A stretch of 64,000 nt of DNA from Candidatus Hydrogenedentota bacterium (GTDB taxonomy: Bacteria; Hydrogenedentota; Hydrogenedentia; Hydrogenedentales; JAGMZX01): the NCBI GenBank assembly GCA_029556545.1, contig JAKQEQ010000049.1:1-64000 (forward strand), in the 5' to 3' direction. Made by a program: the position numbers and the translations under genes. Every line of letters starts with the position of its first letter. Position 1 is the stretch's first letter. Of this stretch, positions 1 through 9,339 are shown one piece after another. The notes beneath the pieces are model-generated. The model saw only the letters and a program-made list of their open reading frames with translations. It ran no database searches and was not told where the DNA came from.

Positions 1-59
1 TCCCGCAGAGCATGAAAATGCGCGACGCATGTGGACTGCGCAAGCTTGCTTGCGCTCTT

Positions 60-107
60 GTCCGGCAAGCTAGCTTGCTGGACGGGAAAGCTGGAGCAAG
101 CTCCAGC
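60..107. repeat. pair of intergenic palindromes
   Basis: Two adjacent inverted repeats are visible. Bases 60-83 form a 24-base near-perfect palindrome with one G/T mismatch. Bases 90-107 form a 7-bp stem (GCTGGAG/CTCCAGC) with a 4-base loop. They lie beyond the 3' end of the minus-strand beta-mannosidase. I see no convincing gene between base 1 and 222. They may be REP-like elements; the function is unknown. Confidence 0.5.
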
Positions 108-190
108 ACTCCAAAGCGCGTCGATTTTCGGAGTAGCACGAGCATGAGCACGGAATCGGTTCTTCGGCCTCTTTATGGGGCCTTCCTCAT

Positions 191-211
191 ACCACCCGTT
201 CTACGGGTGGT
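191..211 (-). terminator. possible hairpin terminator after beta-mannosidase
   Basis: A perfect 9-bp inverted repeat (ACCACCCGT / ACGGGTGGT) with a 3-base loop begins 11 bases past the stop codon of the minus-strand beta-mannosidase. There is no T-run after it, so intrinsic termination is uncertain. Confidence 0.4.
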
Positions 212-222
212 TGCCGATTGCG

Positions 223-2169
223 CTACGACCTGAATACCTGTTGCAACGCGAAGTACGCCGGTTTGGGCCGCCGATCGAAGTCGATGACGGCGTTGTTGGC
301 GGGACACGGGAAACAGTCGTGGCCCATCCAGATGATGAAGCCGCCGCACCTCGGGAAACGCCCCTTGCAGCAGGCCGCCGCGATGGCGTAGGCGGCCGCT
401 TGTTGCGCCTGCGTCTCCCGGACATAGGCGGGCAGGCCGTCGGCAATCGCCAACGCGCCCAGGCTCGCCTCGAAGCGGTCCCATTGCGTCCACCACGCCG
501 CGGTGTGCTGCCAGTATTCGCCCTCGGGCGGCCAACACGACAGGCCGCCCGCGTACTTGAGTATGGCGTCCGCAGCCATCGCGCCGGGCATGCCCACTTC
601 GGACCGGAACAACGCGTCGTCGCCTTCCCAGTAGGCGCGCCATGCGTCGAGGTCCGCGAATCCGGCCATGCCCCACGGGCCGTGGATATCGTGGTGCTTG
701 CCCTTGCCGTATTCGGCGGCGTGGGCGTAGAAGAGCGGCCCGCTCGGCGAAGTCGGGATAAACCGATGTTCAGGGTCGTCCTCCTCGACGACGCGCTTCA
801 GCGCGGCGATGCAGGGATGGGACTCGTCCACCGGAACCGCGTCCGCCAAGGTCAGTTCATTGCCGCCGCACCACAACAGCATCGAGGCGTGATGCGCCCG
901 CCGTTGGATGTACGAACGCGCGATGCGGGTCAGCGCGTCGATGGCGTCCGGCGCTTCCGGCGGGAGATTCTCGACGCCCGAGGAAGACAGCGGAAATTCC
1001 TGCCAGACCAGGATGCCCACGCGGTCGCACAGGTCGTAGAACACCTCCTTTTCGAGTATGCCGCCGCCCCAGACACGCAGCACGTTACAGCCCATCTCGC
1101 GGTAGAGGTCGATCAGCGCCTTGTAGTCCTCTCTCGCGACGTCGTGGTACACCGTCCGGGGCGGGACCCAGTTCGCCCCTTGCAGGAACACCGGGACGCC
1201 GTTGACCTCGCATAGCCAGGGCAGCGCGTCGTCGGGCGCGCCCGCGCACGGACGCCACACGACCCGCTTGAACCCGACCTGCCGCTCGGTGCGCCACAGG
1301 GGAACCCCGCGCGCGTCCGCCACGCGCACTTCGAGCGTGTAGAGCGACTGGTCGCCCGCGCCGTTCGGCTGCCACGGCTTCACGGCGAGGCCGTCCAACG
1401 CGAGCGTTGTCGCGGTCAAATTCAACGGCGCGCGCGCGCGTCCGCACTCCCGATCCCCGTCGCGGAGGCACAAGATGACTTCCAACCCGTCGTCGGGGAT
1501 ACCCTCGACGGCCACCGCCACCTCGACACGGCCCGTGGCATGGTCCTCGGCGAGCGTCGCGCGGACGCGCTCGAGGCGGAACGCGGCCGAGGGCCCCGTT
1601 TCGAGGACGAGGGCGTCCCAGACGCCGATCGGGACAAGCCGGGGGCACCAGTCCCAACTGTAGGGGTACCGAGGCTTGAAGTAGCGCGACCGGGAGGTGT
1701 ACCCGATTTGGCCCTGCTCGGGCGGGGCCTCCTCGAAGCAGATGCCGAGCGTGTGCGCCTCGCCGTCGCCGAGTTGGGCGGTCAAGTCGAATCGATGCGG
1801 GATGAGCGCGCCCTCGAAGCGCGCCGCCTCGCGGTTGTCCACAAGTATCCACCCCGCGTAATCGAGCCCCTCCGCGACCAGCACGGCCCGTTCGCCCGGC
1901 GCGAGCAACCCCGCCGGGACCGTGGTCTCGAAGAACCAGTGCCGGTGCTCGACCCACTCGCACGCCCGCGACTGCACGCCCACGTTCCAGTCCGGCAGCA
2001 GCCCCGCGGCGAACAGCGCCGCCTGCGCCGAGCCGGGGACCTTCGCGGGTATCGGGCCGATATCCGGCCGCATGTGCGCGTTCTCACCCGGCTTGCGGCC
2101 CAGTATCCAGGAGTAGGGCCGCCAGCCCTCGAGGGTCCAGGCGAATTGTGACAGGTCGTGTAGCGGCAT
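223..2169 (-). CDS. GH2-family beta-mannosidase-like glycoside hydrolase
   Basis: The 648-residue protein is predicted to release beta-linked mannose from the ends of oligosaccharides. The order of parts fits GH2 beta-mannosidases: an N-terminal jelly-roll carrying the WTLEGWRPYSW and YAGWILVDN segments, an Ig-like middle, then a TIM barrel. The barrel holds WCGGNE near residue 435, where Glu should be the acid/base, and RSEVGMPG near residue 523, where Glu should be the nucleophile. I chose the ATG at 2169 because GGAGGA lies just upstream; an in-frame start at 2226 has no such site. No signal peptide is evident, so it is probably cytoplasmic. It is shorter than many family members (about 800-850 residues), mainly at the C-terminus. 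Specificity for mannose is inferred from the family. Confidence 0.85.
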   Translation of the reverse strand: MPLHDLSQFAWTLEGWRPYSWILGRKPGENAHMRPDIGPIPAKVPGSAQAALFAAGLLPDWNVGVQSRACEWVEHRHWFFETTVPAGLLAPGERAVLVAEGLDYAGWILVDNREAARFEGALIPHRFDLTAQLGDGEAHTLGICFEEAPPEQGQIGYTSRSRYFKPRYPYSWDWCPRLVPIGVWDALVLETGPSAAFRLERVRATLAEDHATGRVEVAVAVEGIPDDGLEVILCLRDGDRECGRARAPLNLTATTLALDGLAVKPWQPNGAGDQSLYTLEVRVADARGVPLWRTERQVGFKRVVWRPCAGAPDDALPWLCEVNGVPVFLQGANWVPPRTVYHDVAREDYKALIDLYREMGCNVLRVWGGGILEKEVFYDLCDRVGILVWQEFPLSSSGVENLPPEAPDAIDALTRIARSYIQRRAHHASMLLWCGGNELTLADAVPVDESHPCIAALKRVVEEDDPEHRFIPTSPSGPLFYAHAAEYGKGKHHDIHGPWGMAGFADLDAWRAYWEGDDALFRSEVGMPGAMAADAILKYAGGLSCWPPEGEYWQHTAAWWTQWDRFEASLGALAIADGLPAYVRETQAQQAAAYAIAAACCKGRFPRCGGFIIWMGHDCFPCPANNAVIDFDRRPKPAYFALQQVFRS

Positions 2170-2321
2170 GGCGCGCTTCCTCCAGCGTTGTCCCCATAGT
2201 GCCAGATTCCGCGGGCGTACGCCCACCGCGCGAAACCGGCGCGCGGGAGACCGGGTCTATCCATCAAACGATTGATGGATACCTTTCGCCTGCTTTCGGG
2301 CGATCACGGGGAGAGACCCGC

Positions 2322-3020
2322 ATGGCCTACCAGCACGACGCCCAACTGGCCAACATCGTAACGTCCTACTGCACCTGTTTCGGCGGCATACTGCCGCTAC
2401 TCTTCACCGCGTTCACGCGCAGACATCCCGCGCGCTGGGTCTTCGTATACGCCTGCGTTCTCATCACCGGCGTCCCCACCGTCTGGCTGCACGCGATGGA
2501 GGGGAATCGCGTGGCCTCGTTATTCGACGTGGGCACCAACATTCTTCTGGCGTATGCGATCCAGATCGCGTTCAGCCTGGACTTCCTTCAGCCGAGGACG
2601 CGGCGGACGTTGATTGCCGTGATGGCGGTCGTGAACCTCCTGGTGTGGACTTATCTCGCCCTGGAAGTCCGCGCTGTCGAGAAGACGCCGCTGCTGAATT
2701 TCGGCGGTTTCGGGCAGTTCTATGCGGGCGAAGTAGCGCTTATCCTGAACGCCTGGGTCGCCGTCGGCGTGATCGCGGTGTCATACGCCAAGATTCCGCG
2801 CCACGCGCGGCCCCTCTTCTGGATGTTCTTCTCGTTCTTCCTGGCGGGCATGCTCATCGCCGCCGCCGGCAACGATCAGATCAGCATCTACATCTTCCCT
2901 TGGCACGCCTTCTGGCACGTCCTCGGCTGCATGGGCTTCATCACGCTGTGGGTGTTCAATCACCATCGTTTCTTCGGGCTGCCCGAAGTTGATTCCGGGC
3001 GCGGTATGATTCACCCTTAG
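2322..3020 (+). CDS. multi-pass membrane protein, possibly CREST-like
   Basis: The 232-residue protein is very hydrophobic, with about seven predicted membrane spans from residue 8 to 220. I did not recognise it with certainty. Two features recall the CREST superfamily of membrane hydrolases (alkaline ceramidase, PAQR, Per1): an acidic residue in LFDVGTN at the edge of an early span, and an HxxxH pair (WHAFWH) in the last span. In that superfamily such residues bind a metal. The start at 2322 follows GGGAGAG; the longer frame from 2148 overlaps the divergent beta-mannosidase gene. It stands alone between a divergent gene and sfsA. The biochemical role is inference only. Confidence 0.5.
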   Translation: MAYQHDAQLANIVTSYCTCFGGILPLLFTAFTRRHPARWVFVYACVLITGVPTVWLHAMEGNRVASLFDVGTNILLAYAIQIAFSLDFLQPRTRRTLIAVMAVVNLLVWTYLALEVRAVEKTPLLNFGGFGQFYAGEVALILNAWVAVGVIAVSYAKIPRHARPLFWMFFSFFLAGMLIAAAGNDQISIYIFPWHAFWHVLGCMGFITLWVFNHHRFFGLPEVDSGRGMIHP

Positions 3021-3094
3021 ACGTCGTCACAATCGCGGTCTCGCCGGCGAGCGTTCTCGGGCGCGTCCGCGAACCGCAAGACAAGGTTGCCGAC

Positions 3095-4276
3095 ATGTCC
3101 GGATCACGCCGGTTCTTCAGCACGCCCATATTCAAGATGCGCTTCGTGGCGCGGCCCAACCGGTTTCTGGTGCATGGCCGCGCGCCGGGCCGTCCGCGTA
3201 TCGAGGCGTTCCTGCCGAATCCAGGCCGGCTGCGCGAACTGCTGCTCCCGGGCGCAACGTTGTACGTGACGGAGAGCCCGGACCCCGGCGCGACGCGGAA
3301 GACGCGCTTCACCGCCGTGGCCGTCGAGCGGGACGGCGCGCCGGTGCTCCTGCACACGCACGCGACCAACGCGGTGGCGCGGCGACTCCTCGAGCAGCGG
3401 CGGGTCCCCACGCTCGAGCACGCCGCCATCGCGCGCGCGGAAGCGCCCGTCGGCCGCAGCCGCTTCGATTTCCTCTTGCGCGACGCCGAAGGCGATCTCT
3501 ACCTCGAAGTGAAGTCGTGTACGCTTTTCGGCAACGGCGTCGCCATGTTCCCCGACGCCGTCACCGAGCGCGGGCGCAGACACCTGCTCGAACTGGCCGA
3601 ACTCGCGCGGGACGGCGTGCGTGCCGCTGTGCTCTTCGTCGTCCACACGCCCAACGTGCGCTGGTTCATGCCGGACTACCATACGGACCTCGCGTTCAGC
3701 AGAACGCTGCTCGATGTGCGCGATCGCGTGCGCATCCTGCCCGTGTCCGTGACGTGGCGCGACGACCTGACCCTTGCGCGCGAGGCACGTTTACTGGAGA
3801 TACCCTGGGCGCACATCGACCGCGAGGCGCGGGACAGCGGGGCGTACCTGTTGCTTCTCGAACTCGAAGACGCCGCGCGCATCGAGGTCGGCGCGCTCGG
3901 GACTGTTTCGTTCCGCAGGGGCCACTACGTCTACGTCGGGTCCGCGATGGCCAACCTCGCCGCGCGGATGGCCCGCCATCTGCGCCCACACAAGACGCGC
4001 CACTGGCACATCGACTACCTGCGGCCCCGCGCGGCGCGCGTCGAAGCCCTGGCCGTCCGCGCCTCTTCGCGCCTCGAATGCGACCTCGCCCATGCGCTCG
4101 GGCGCGTTCTCGAACCCGGCCCGCGCGGCTTCGGCTGCACCGACTGCGCCTGCGCCACCCATCTCTTCTTCAGCGCCGCGCCGCCCCTCGACCGCCGCGA
4201 CGTGCATGACATCCTCGAGCGTTTCCGTATGCGCCAACCACAAATTGTTTGTGGTTCAGGTTCCAGCCCATCTTGA
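3095..4276 (+). CDS. sfsA: SfsA nuclease-like protein fused to a DUF123/GIY-YIG-like domain
   Basis: The 393-residue protein joins two domains. Residues 1 to about 235 match SfsA (sugar fermentation stimulation family): an OB-like part with FLPNPGRLREL, then a PD-(D/E)XK-like core with RFDFLLRD and YLEVKSCTL. The C-terminal part, from about residue 245, matches DUF123, a GIY-YIG-related domain, with HYVYVGSAM, HWHIDYL and the Cys-rich GCTDCACATHLFF end. SfsA proteins are usually about 230-240 residues, so the tail is an added module. Both halves relate to nuclease folds, so a nucleic-acid role is plausible. The last codons include a palindrome (4239-4259) that also sits at the gene end. Confidence 0.85.
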   Translation: MSGSRRFFSTPIFKMRFVARPNRFLVHGRAPGRPRIEAFLPNPGRLRELLLPGATLYVTESPDPGATRKTRFTAVAVERDGAPVLLHTHATNAVARRLLEQRRVPTLEHAAIARAEAPVGRSRFDFLLRDAEGDLYLEVKSCTLFGNGVAMFPDAVTERGRRHLLELAELARDGVRAAVLFVVHTPNVRWFMPDYHTDLAFSRTLLDVRDRVRILPVSVTWRDDLTLAREARLLEIPWAHIDREARDSGAYLLLLELEDAARIEVGALGTVSFRRGHYVYVGSAMANLAARMARHLRPHKTRHWHIDYLRPRAARVEALAVRASSRLECDLAHALGRVLEPGPRGFGCTDCACATHLFFSAAPPLDRRDVHDILERFRMRQPQIVCGSGSSPS

Positions 4277-4331
4277 AGAACTTTCCGTGCACGCGGATAA
4301 TGAGTTCGTAGTGCAGGCTTCAGCCTGCCTC
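4239..4331. repeat. palindrome plus CGTAGTGCAG-type intergenic repeat
   Basis: Bases 4239-4259 form AACCACAAA-ttg-TTTGTGGTT, an exact inverted repeat at the 3' end of the sfsA fusion. Bases 4304-4331 hold GTTCGTAGTGCAGGCTTCAG followed by CCTGCC, a short hairpin-forming unit. A related unit appears twice at 28135-28220, so this is a dispersed family. Confidence 0.55.
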
Positions 4332-4370
4332 TAAAAGCTTCCACGCGCGCGGCGTGACAGGAGAAGGGTC

Positions 4371-5687
4371 ATGAAAGACGGCATCAATCGCAGGGAGTTT
4401 CTGGGCAAGAGCGCGGGCGTGGCGGCGGGGTTGGCGGCGGTGAACGCGCTCACGGCGCGGCGGATTCAGGCCGCGGATGCGCCGGTACGGGTCGGGGTCA
4501 TCGGCACGGGGAATCGCGGGCGCAGTCTCATGGGCACGATGCTCGGGATGCCGGGCGTCCTCTTCCCGGCGGTCTGCGACATCAACCCGGACGCTGCGGC
4601 GGCGGCGAGCGCGATAGTCGAGAAGGCAGGGCTACCGAAGCCGGAGGTCTACGTCGGGGACGCATTACACTATCGCGATCTGATCGCGCGGGACGACCTC
4701 GACGCCATTATCATCGCCACGTACTGGCAGTGGCATGCGCCGATGGCCGTGGATGCCATGAAGGCGGGCAAGTACACGGGCGTCGAGGTGCCGGCCGCGC
4801 TCACGTTCGACGAGTGCCGGCAACTGGTCGATACGCACGAGCAGACCAAGGTCCCCTGCATGATGCTCGAAAATTGGAGCTTCCGGCGCGACAATCTGGC
4901 GGTCTTGAACATGATCCGACAGGGCCTGCTCGGGGAGATGGTGCACTGCCATTGCGCGCACTCGCACGACTGCATCGATCACTGGTTCTTCGACACGCAG
5001 GGGAACATCCGCTGGGGCGGCGAGTTCCTGCTCAAGCGGAACTGCGACCAGTACCCCACGCATAGTCTCGGGCCCGTGCTGAGCTGGCTCGATATCAACT
5101 GCGGCGACGCCTTCGACTACTGCACTTCGGCCGCCACCGATTCGCGGGGCATTAACGCCTATTTCCGGCGGAAGTTTGGGCCGGACCACCCCAACGCGCA
5201 ACGCGAATACAAGCAAGGCGACATCGTCACCTCCCTCGTGCGCACGAAAAAGGGCAAGACCATCGTCATCAATTACGACATGCAACTCCCGCGCCCCTAC
5301 GACAACCGCTGGACGGTCCAGGGCACGCTCGGCCTCTACAACGAACAGCGTGACGCCGTCTACATCGAGGGCCGCAGCCCGAAATACCACGAATGGGAGT
5401 CGTTCCCGCCCTACCAGGCCGAGTTCGACCATGCGTGGTGGAAGGCGATGGAGGCCGAAGCCAACGCCGCGGGCCACGGCGGCACCGACTACCTCGAACT
5501 CTCGCTATTCCTCAAGGCCGTCCGCGAGAAGGGACCCACGCCCATCGACGTTTACGACAGCGTGACCATGAGCAGCCTCATCCCGTTGTCCGAGGCCTCG
5601 ATCGCGCAGGGCAGCGCGCCTGTCCCGTGCCATGATTACACGCGCGGCCAATGGGCGACGCGCAAGCCGGCCTTCGCGGTGGCGTGA
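4371..5687 (+). CDS. Tat-exported Gfo/Idh/MocA-family oxidoreductase
   Basis: The 438-residue protein is a predicted NAD(P)-dependent sugar or polyol dehydrogenase. It begins with a twin-arginine leader (NRREFLGKSAG followed by an alanine-rich stretch), so it should be exported folded with its cofactor. The Rossmann motif VGVIGTGNRGR follows at about residues 40-50, then the Gfo/Idh/MocA dinucleotide half and a C-terminal alpha/beta half. In place of the usual EKP motif it has VEVPAALT, so the common catalytic Lys region differs. Such exported members are abundant in PVC-like bacteria; their substrates are mostly unknown. It starts 94 bases after the sfsA fusion. The start is supported by GGAGAAGG upstream. 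Confidence 0.85.
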   Translation: MKDGINRREFLGKSAGVAAGLAAVNALTARRIQAADAPVRVGVIGTGNRGRSLMGTMLGMPGVLFPAVCDINPDAAAAASAIVEKAGLPKPEVYVGDALHYRDLIARDDLDAIIIATYWQWHAPMAVDAMKAGKYTGVEVPAALTFDECRQLVDTHEQTKVPCMMLENWSFRRDNLAVLNMIRQGLLGEMVHCHCAHSHDCIDHWFFDTQGNIRWGGEFLLKRNCDQYPTHSLGPVLSWLDINCGDAFDYCTSAATDSRGINAYFRRKFGPDHPNAQREYKQGDIVTSLVRTKKGKTIVINYDMQLPRPYDNRWTVQGTLGLYNEQRDAVYIEGRSPKYHEWESFPPYQAEFDHAWWKAMEAEANAAGHGGTDYLELSLFLKAVREKGPTPIDVYDSVTMSSLIPLSEASIAQGSAPVPCHDYTRGQWATRKPAFAVA

Positions 5688-5728
5688 TATCGGTCCGCCA
5701 AGAACATCTTGAGGCGGGGGCGACCCTA

Positions 5729-6670
5729 TCAATCGCGCGTCTTGTCCCCGGTATGGATAATGCGGAGCGTGTCCCCTTCGTCGCGCATGGGGAAAAACGT
5801 GGGCCGTGACGGATGGGCGTTGGGCGCGTGCAGGGACATCATCAGCAGCCCGTCGAAGGTGTGGAAGAGCATCGCATGCCCGCCGCAGCCGTCAAAGACC
5901 GGTTCGGCCTGCTGTTCCCAGGGACCTTCAATCCGCCCTGACCGGCTCCGGGCGAGGCCGACCTTGTACTTGCCGTCCTCGCCGAAACTGGACCAGAGCA
6001 TCAACAGCCGGCCCGACTTCGAGCGATAGAGCCAGGGGCCATCGGTCACCTTGTCCTTTTTCGGCGCGACCCAAGGCGCCTCGGAGGCGCGGAAGAGCAG
6101 GATGGGTTCCCCTTCGGCGCGCGATAGGTCCTCGGAAAGCCGCATGGCCTGAATCTCGCCGTCCGTGACTTGCAGCCACTCATGACAGAAGACCATCCAG
6201 GGGTCGCCCGCGTCATCCACGAAGAGCGTGCCGTCCAGACACAGCCAGTCCTTTGGCGTCTGCGGCGTGTTCCCGATCGGGACAAACGGTCCGCGCGGCG
6301 CATCCGCCACGCAGATGTGGGTGGCGCGGGCGGAACTGTTTTCCCGTGCGAAGGTGGCGAACAGGTAGTAGCGGCCTTTCCAGCGGTGCACCTCCGGCGC
6401 CCAGAAATCGCGGTCCGCCCAGAAACCTTCAGGCGCCTCGAAAACGGGGATCGGCCCCTGCCATGTTTCGAGGTCCTTGCTCGTGTAACACAGGAACGGC
6501 TCAGCGCCCCATTTCGGGCGCGTGCCGTACATGTAATACAACCCTTCTTCCGGCACAAGCAGGATAAACGGGTCCCGGATCGCAATCGCCTCGCGGGGGA
6601 CGGACCCGCCCACCGCGCCCGTCGCTTCACCCGTCGCCAACAGCATCAACAGCCCAATGTTCCACGCCAT
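5729..6670 (-). CDS. secreted GH43-like glycoside hydrolase
   Basis: The 313-residue protein is a predicted five-bladed beta-propeller hydrolase of the GH43 type. The first catalytic Asp is likely in AIRDPFILL. Family-typical segments follow: YYMYGT, FWAPEVHRWKGRYYLFAT, DGTLFVDDAGDPWMVFCHEW and TDGPWLYRSKSG. GH43 enzymes act on arabinose, xylose or related side chains, but the substrate cannot be read from the sequence. I chose ATG 6670, after AAAGGAG, because it gives a clean signal peptide (MAWNIGLLMLLATGEATG); the frame opens earlier at 6724. It lies 50 bases downstream of the ORF6N gene on the same strand. Confidence 0.8.
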   Translation of the reverse strand: MAWNIGLLMLLATGEATGAVGGSVPREAIAIRDPFILLVPEEGLYYMYGTRPKWGAEPFLCYTSKDLETWQGPIPVFEAPEGFWADRDFWAPEVHRWKGRYYLFATFARENSSARATHICVADAPRGPFVPIGNTPQTPKDWLCLDGTLFVDDAGDPWMVFCHEWLQVTDGEIQAMRLSEDLSRAEGEPILLFRASEAPWVAPKKDKVTDGPWLYRSKSGRLLMLWSSFGEDGKYKVGLARSRSGRIEGPWEQQAEPVFDGCGGHAMLFHTFDGLLMMSLHAPNAHPSRPTFFPMRDEGDTLRIIHTGDKTRD

Positions 6671-6720
6671 CTGCGCAACGCTCCTTTCTCGCAGTCTTCC
6701 ACGACAATCGCCATGCGCCA

Positions 6721-7266
6721 TCAACCGTCGTACTCTTTTTGAAACCCGAACCTGCGCTTGGCCGTGGGGACGGGCGTCATCAGTTGGCGGACTACGGCGA
6801 CCAAGGCGCGGATGCTGTCGTCGTGCTGGTCAATCCGGTGTTCGACGGCATCAAGACGACGCGACAGTTCCGCCGTCGCGGCGAGAGCTTCGCGCATCTT
6901 GACGAAGGCGCGCACGACGTAGACGCTCATCTCGACGGCGCGCGGACTATTAAGCACCGACGCCGCCATGATGGCGCCGTGTTCGGTGAAAGCGCGGGGC
7001 AGCGCCGGCGAGAATTTCAAGCGGGCAAGGTGGTCACAATTTGTGACCACCTCGCGCTTCTCCGTTTTGGTCAACACGAACATGAAATCGTCGGGCGGGA
7101 ACCGGTCGGCATTACGCTTGACGGCCTGATTGAACGCCTTTGTCGAGACGCCATACAGCGCCGCGAGGTCCGCGTCCAGGATCACGCGGCGTCCGCGGAT
7201 GGTCAGTATCCGCGACTCCACGGGCGGGACATCGGCAATGGCCGATTTCGGGTTGGCCCTGGTCAT
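6721..7266 (-). CDS. ORF6N domain protein
   Basis: The 181-residue protein matches the ORF6N family: ILTIRGRRVILDADLAALYGV near the N-terminus, then KRNADRFPPDDFMF and FTEHGAIMAASVLNSPRA. ORF6N domains occur in phage antirepressor-like proteins and are also common as single chromosomal genes. The C-terminal 50 residues look like a short coiled coil (TAELSRRLDAVEHRIDQHDD) and end in a basic tail. There is no other phage-like gene nearby, so a prophage is not supported. DNA binding is the expected activity; its target is unknown. Confidence 0.8.
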   Translation of the reverse strand: MTRANPKSAIADVPPVESRILTIRGRRVILDADLAALYGVSTKAFNQAVKRNADRFPPDDFMFVLTKTEKREVVTNCDHLARLKFSPALPRAFTEHGAIMAASVLNSPRAVEMSVYVVRAFVKMREALAATAELSRRLDAVEHRIDQHDDSIRALVAVVRQLMTPVPTAKRRFGFQKEYDG

Positions 7267-7344
7267 TTGAAGGTGTTCCCTCCTACTTGCATTATCGGCC
7301 CGCTACGGACGGCGCGTCCGCCACCGGGGATGCGGGCATCAGCC

Positions 7345-9339
7345 TCACTGCTTCCAGATGCAGCGGTAGTTGAAGCGCCGGTTCGGGGCGGTGTCGCCGT
7401 TGACGCACAGCGAGATCGGGTCTTTCAGGTCGGCGGGATTGTCGGCCCATTTGAAATCAAAGGTTATCGCGTCGCCTTCCAGGCCGAGTTTTTGCCTTGG
7501 GATGGCCAGTTCCAGGGCCTTCCCGGCATAGCGATAGGGGAGTTGCGTCACTTCGGTCCAGGGGGTATCGCCAGCGTCAGCGTCGTACCGCATCAACCTC
7601 GTGACGGTTTCGTCGACGACCTTGTAGTTGACGAGATAATCGTAGCCGTGCCAGCCGGTGCCGTGGTCTTGGTCGGCGTCAATGAGCAAGAGCATCCAGT
7701 GGTTGCCCGTGTGCGGGGTGAGCGGCTCGCGGGTCTCCGCGAGGAAATACACGTTGTCCTGGCCGACGGCGACCTTGCAGGCGACGATGTCATTGCGCCC
7801 GGAATCGTTCTTGTAATGCAGACCACCATAGCCGGGGTAGTCGCGGTGGAACGTGTCCCCGGCGGTGTCCCGGCACTCGACGTCGACCGCGTCCCAGTCC
7901 TCGAATTCGCCGTCGATTTCGATCGCGCGCAGTCCGCGCGACTCGGGTATCGGGCGCGCGCCCTTGTAGCGGCGGATGTTCTGCGCCATCTGCATGTAGT
8001 AATTGTCGGTGTAGCCGTCCTTCATGGGGTGGATGCAGCGGTTGAACTCCGAATTGTACTGGTCCACGAAGAAGAACGGATTATCGCGGCGCATGAACTT
8101 GAAGGTCTGCCCCTCGGGCGGCTGATACTTGCCCGCCGTCCACTCGTTCCAGTCGTTGATATAGATGAATTGGGGATTGGCCGCAAGCGCTTCTTCCCAT
8201 CGTTCCTGGAAATAGATGCCGTAGCCTTCCGGGTTCTCGACCGTCTTGCCGAGCCACGGGACATGGGTCGGCACGGGCAGGTCGTATTCGTTCAACTCCG
8301 GTTCGCCGTGCTCGCGGGTCCAACACTTCCCGGTCAGACTCGACGGATGCTGCGCGGGCGTAACCGCCGCCTCCTCCTTGACGCCCTTGTGCCGCGAGAC
8401 CAGGTCGTCCGGGTTCATCGCCTTCACGCGGTCGTCGCCGAGGTCATAGCCGAAACTCCAGTAGTCCTCCGAGCCGATGGCGCGCGACCCGGCCCATTCG
8501 TAATATCCCCACCACATCGTGCGCAACGTGAAGAATTCCTTCACCTCCTGGGAGTAGTCCGTGAAGAATTCCTCCGTGTACTTCGGGTCGCCGTAATGCG
8601 GGTGATTCGGGTCGGTCTTCGCGGCCGCGTCATAGTTGGGGTTCGGGTGCTTGATGTCATGGCCGGTCGAATCGATGGTCGGCTTGCCGTTGTAGAGCAA
8701 CAACGGCTTTCCGTCCCAGTGGAACCAGAGGTCCTTGTATTTCTCCGCGGCGTAGATGCGATCGTACAAGTCCTGCACCACGACGATGGACGGGCCGTTG
8801 TACGCCCAGAAACAGAACTGCGGGACCTTGTTGCCCTCGGCTTTCATTCGCTGCATCACCGGAAACACGACGTCCCACTCGTCCCAATACCGCACCGCGT
8901 TCGTGACATCCATCACCAGCACGTCCACGCCCGCGTCCGCGAGCATCGACATGTCCTTCCGAATGACGTACTCGTCCTTGCTCAGGAAATAGCCCATCTC
9001 CGGCTCGCCCCAGTGATACATCCCCTCGGTCCACAGCGGATGCGCTGCGTCCAGGCGCGCGCTCGGGTCCTGCGCGAGAATCTTCGTCACGTCGCCGCTC
9101 CAGGGGCTTTTCATTTTCGCGTGCCCGTCGCTGTGCCACGTGATGTAGAAAATGCCGACCACGCGCCGCTGGTCCGTCTTCGGCGACCCGACCGCCGCCG
9201 CGTCGGGCATCGTGCGCCCGAGCGCGTCCGTCGCCACCCAGGTATCGGGATAGACATCGCGGTAATACGGCTCCTCCGAACGCGCCGTCATCACGGCGCA
9301 CAGCGCAAGCAACGGAAGAATCAGCAGGTGGATTTTCAT
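7345..9339 (-). CDS. secreted GH71/GH99-like protein with C-terminal CBM9-like domain
   Basis: The 664-residue protein has a signal peptide (MKIHLLILPLLALCAVMTARS). The central part resembles GH71/GH99-like TIM-barrel proteins: VVGIFYITWHSDGH, MSMLADAGVDVLVMDVTNA and FIYINDWNEWTAG. The last 160 residues resemble CBM9-like or carbohydrate-binding beta-sandwich domains (AIEIDGEFEDWDAV, NVYFLAETREPL). It should act on polysaccharides outside the cytoplasm, possibly alpha-mannan-type or beta-glucan substrates, but specificity is inferred only from the fold. I chose ATG 9339, preceded by GGGAGC, over an upstream in-frame start. The gene is isolated from its neighbours by about 75-135 bases on each side. 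Confidence 0.8.
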   Translation of the reverse strand: MKIHLLILPLLALCAVMTARSEEPYYRDVYPDTWVATDALGRTMPDAAAVGSPKTDQRRVVGIFYITWHSDGHAKMKSPWSGDVTKILAQDPSARLDAAHPLWTEGMYHWGEPEMGYFLSKDEYVIRKDMSMLADAGVDVLVMDVTNAVRYWDEWDVVFPVMQRMKAEGNKVPQFCFWAYNGPSIVVVQDLYDRIYAAEKYKDLWFHWDGKPLLLYNGKPTIDSTGHDIKHPNPNYDAAAKTDPNHPHYGDPKYTEEFFTDYSQEVKEFFTLRTMWWGYYEWAGSRAIGSEDYWSFGYDLGDDRVKAMNPDDLVSRHKGVKEEAAVTPAQHPSSLTGKCWTREHGEPELNEYDLPVPTHVPWLGKTVENPEGYGIYFQERWEEALAANPQFIYINDWNEWTAGKYQPPEGQTFKFMRRDNPFFFVDQYNSEFNRCIHPMKDGYTDNYYMQMAQNIRRYKGARPIPESRGLRAIEIDGEFEDWDAVDVECRDTAGDTFHRDYPGYGGLHYKNDSGRNDIVACKVAVGQDNVYFLAETREPLTPHTGNHWMLLLIDADQDHGTGWHGYDYLVNYKVVDETVTRLMRYDADAGDTPWTEVTQLPYRYAGKALELAIPRQKLGLEGDAITFDFKWADNPADLKDPISLCVNGDTAPNRRFNYRCIWKQ

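Noticed and set aside
6721-7266. Prophage remnant suggested by ORF6N
   Set aside because: No integrase, capsid or lysis gene is nearby; ORF6N is often a lone chromosomal gene.
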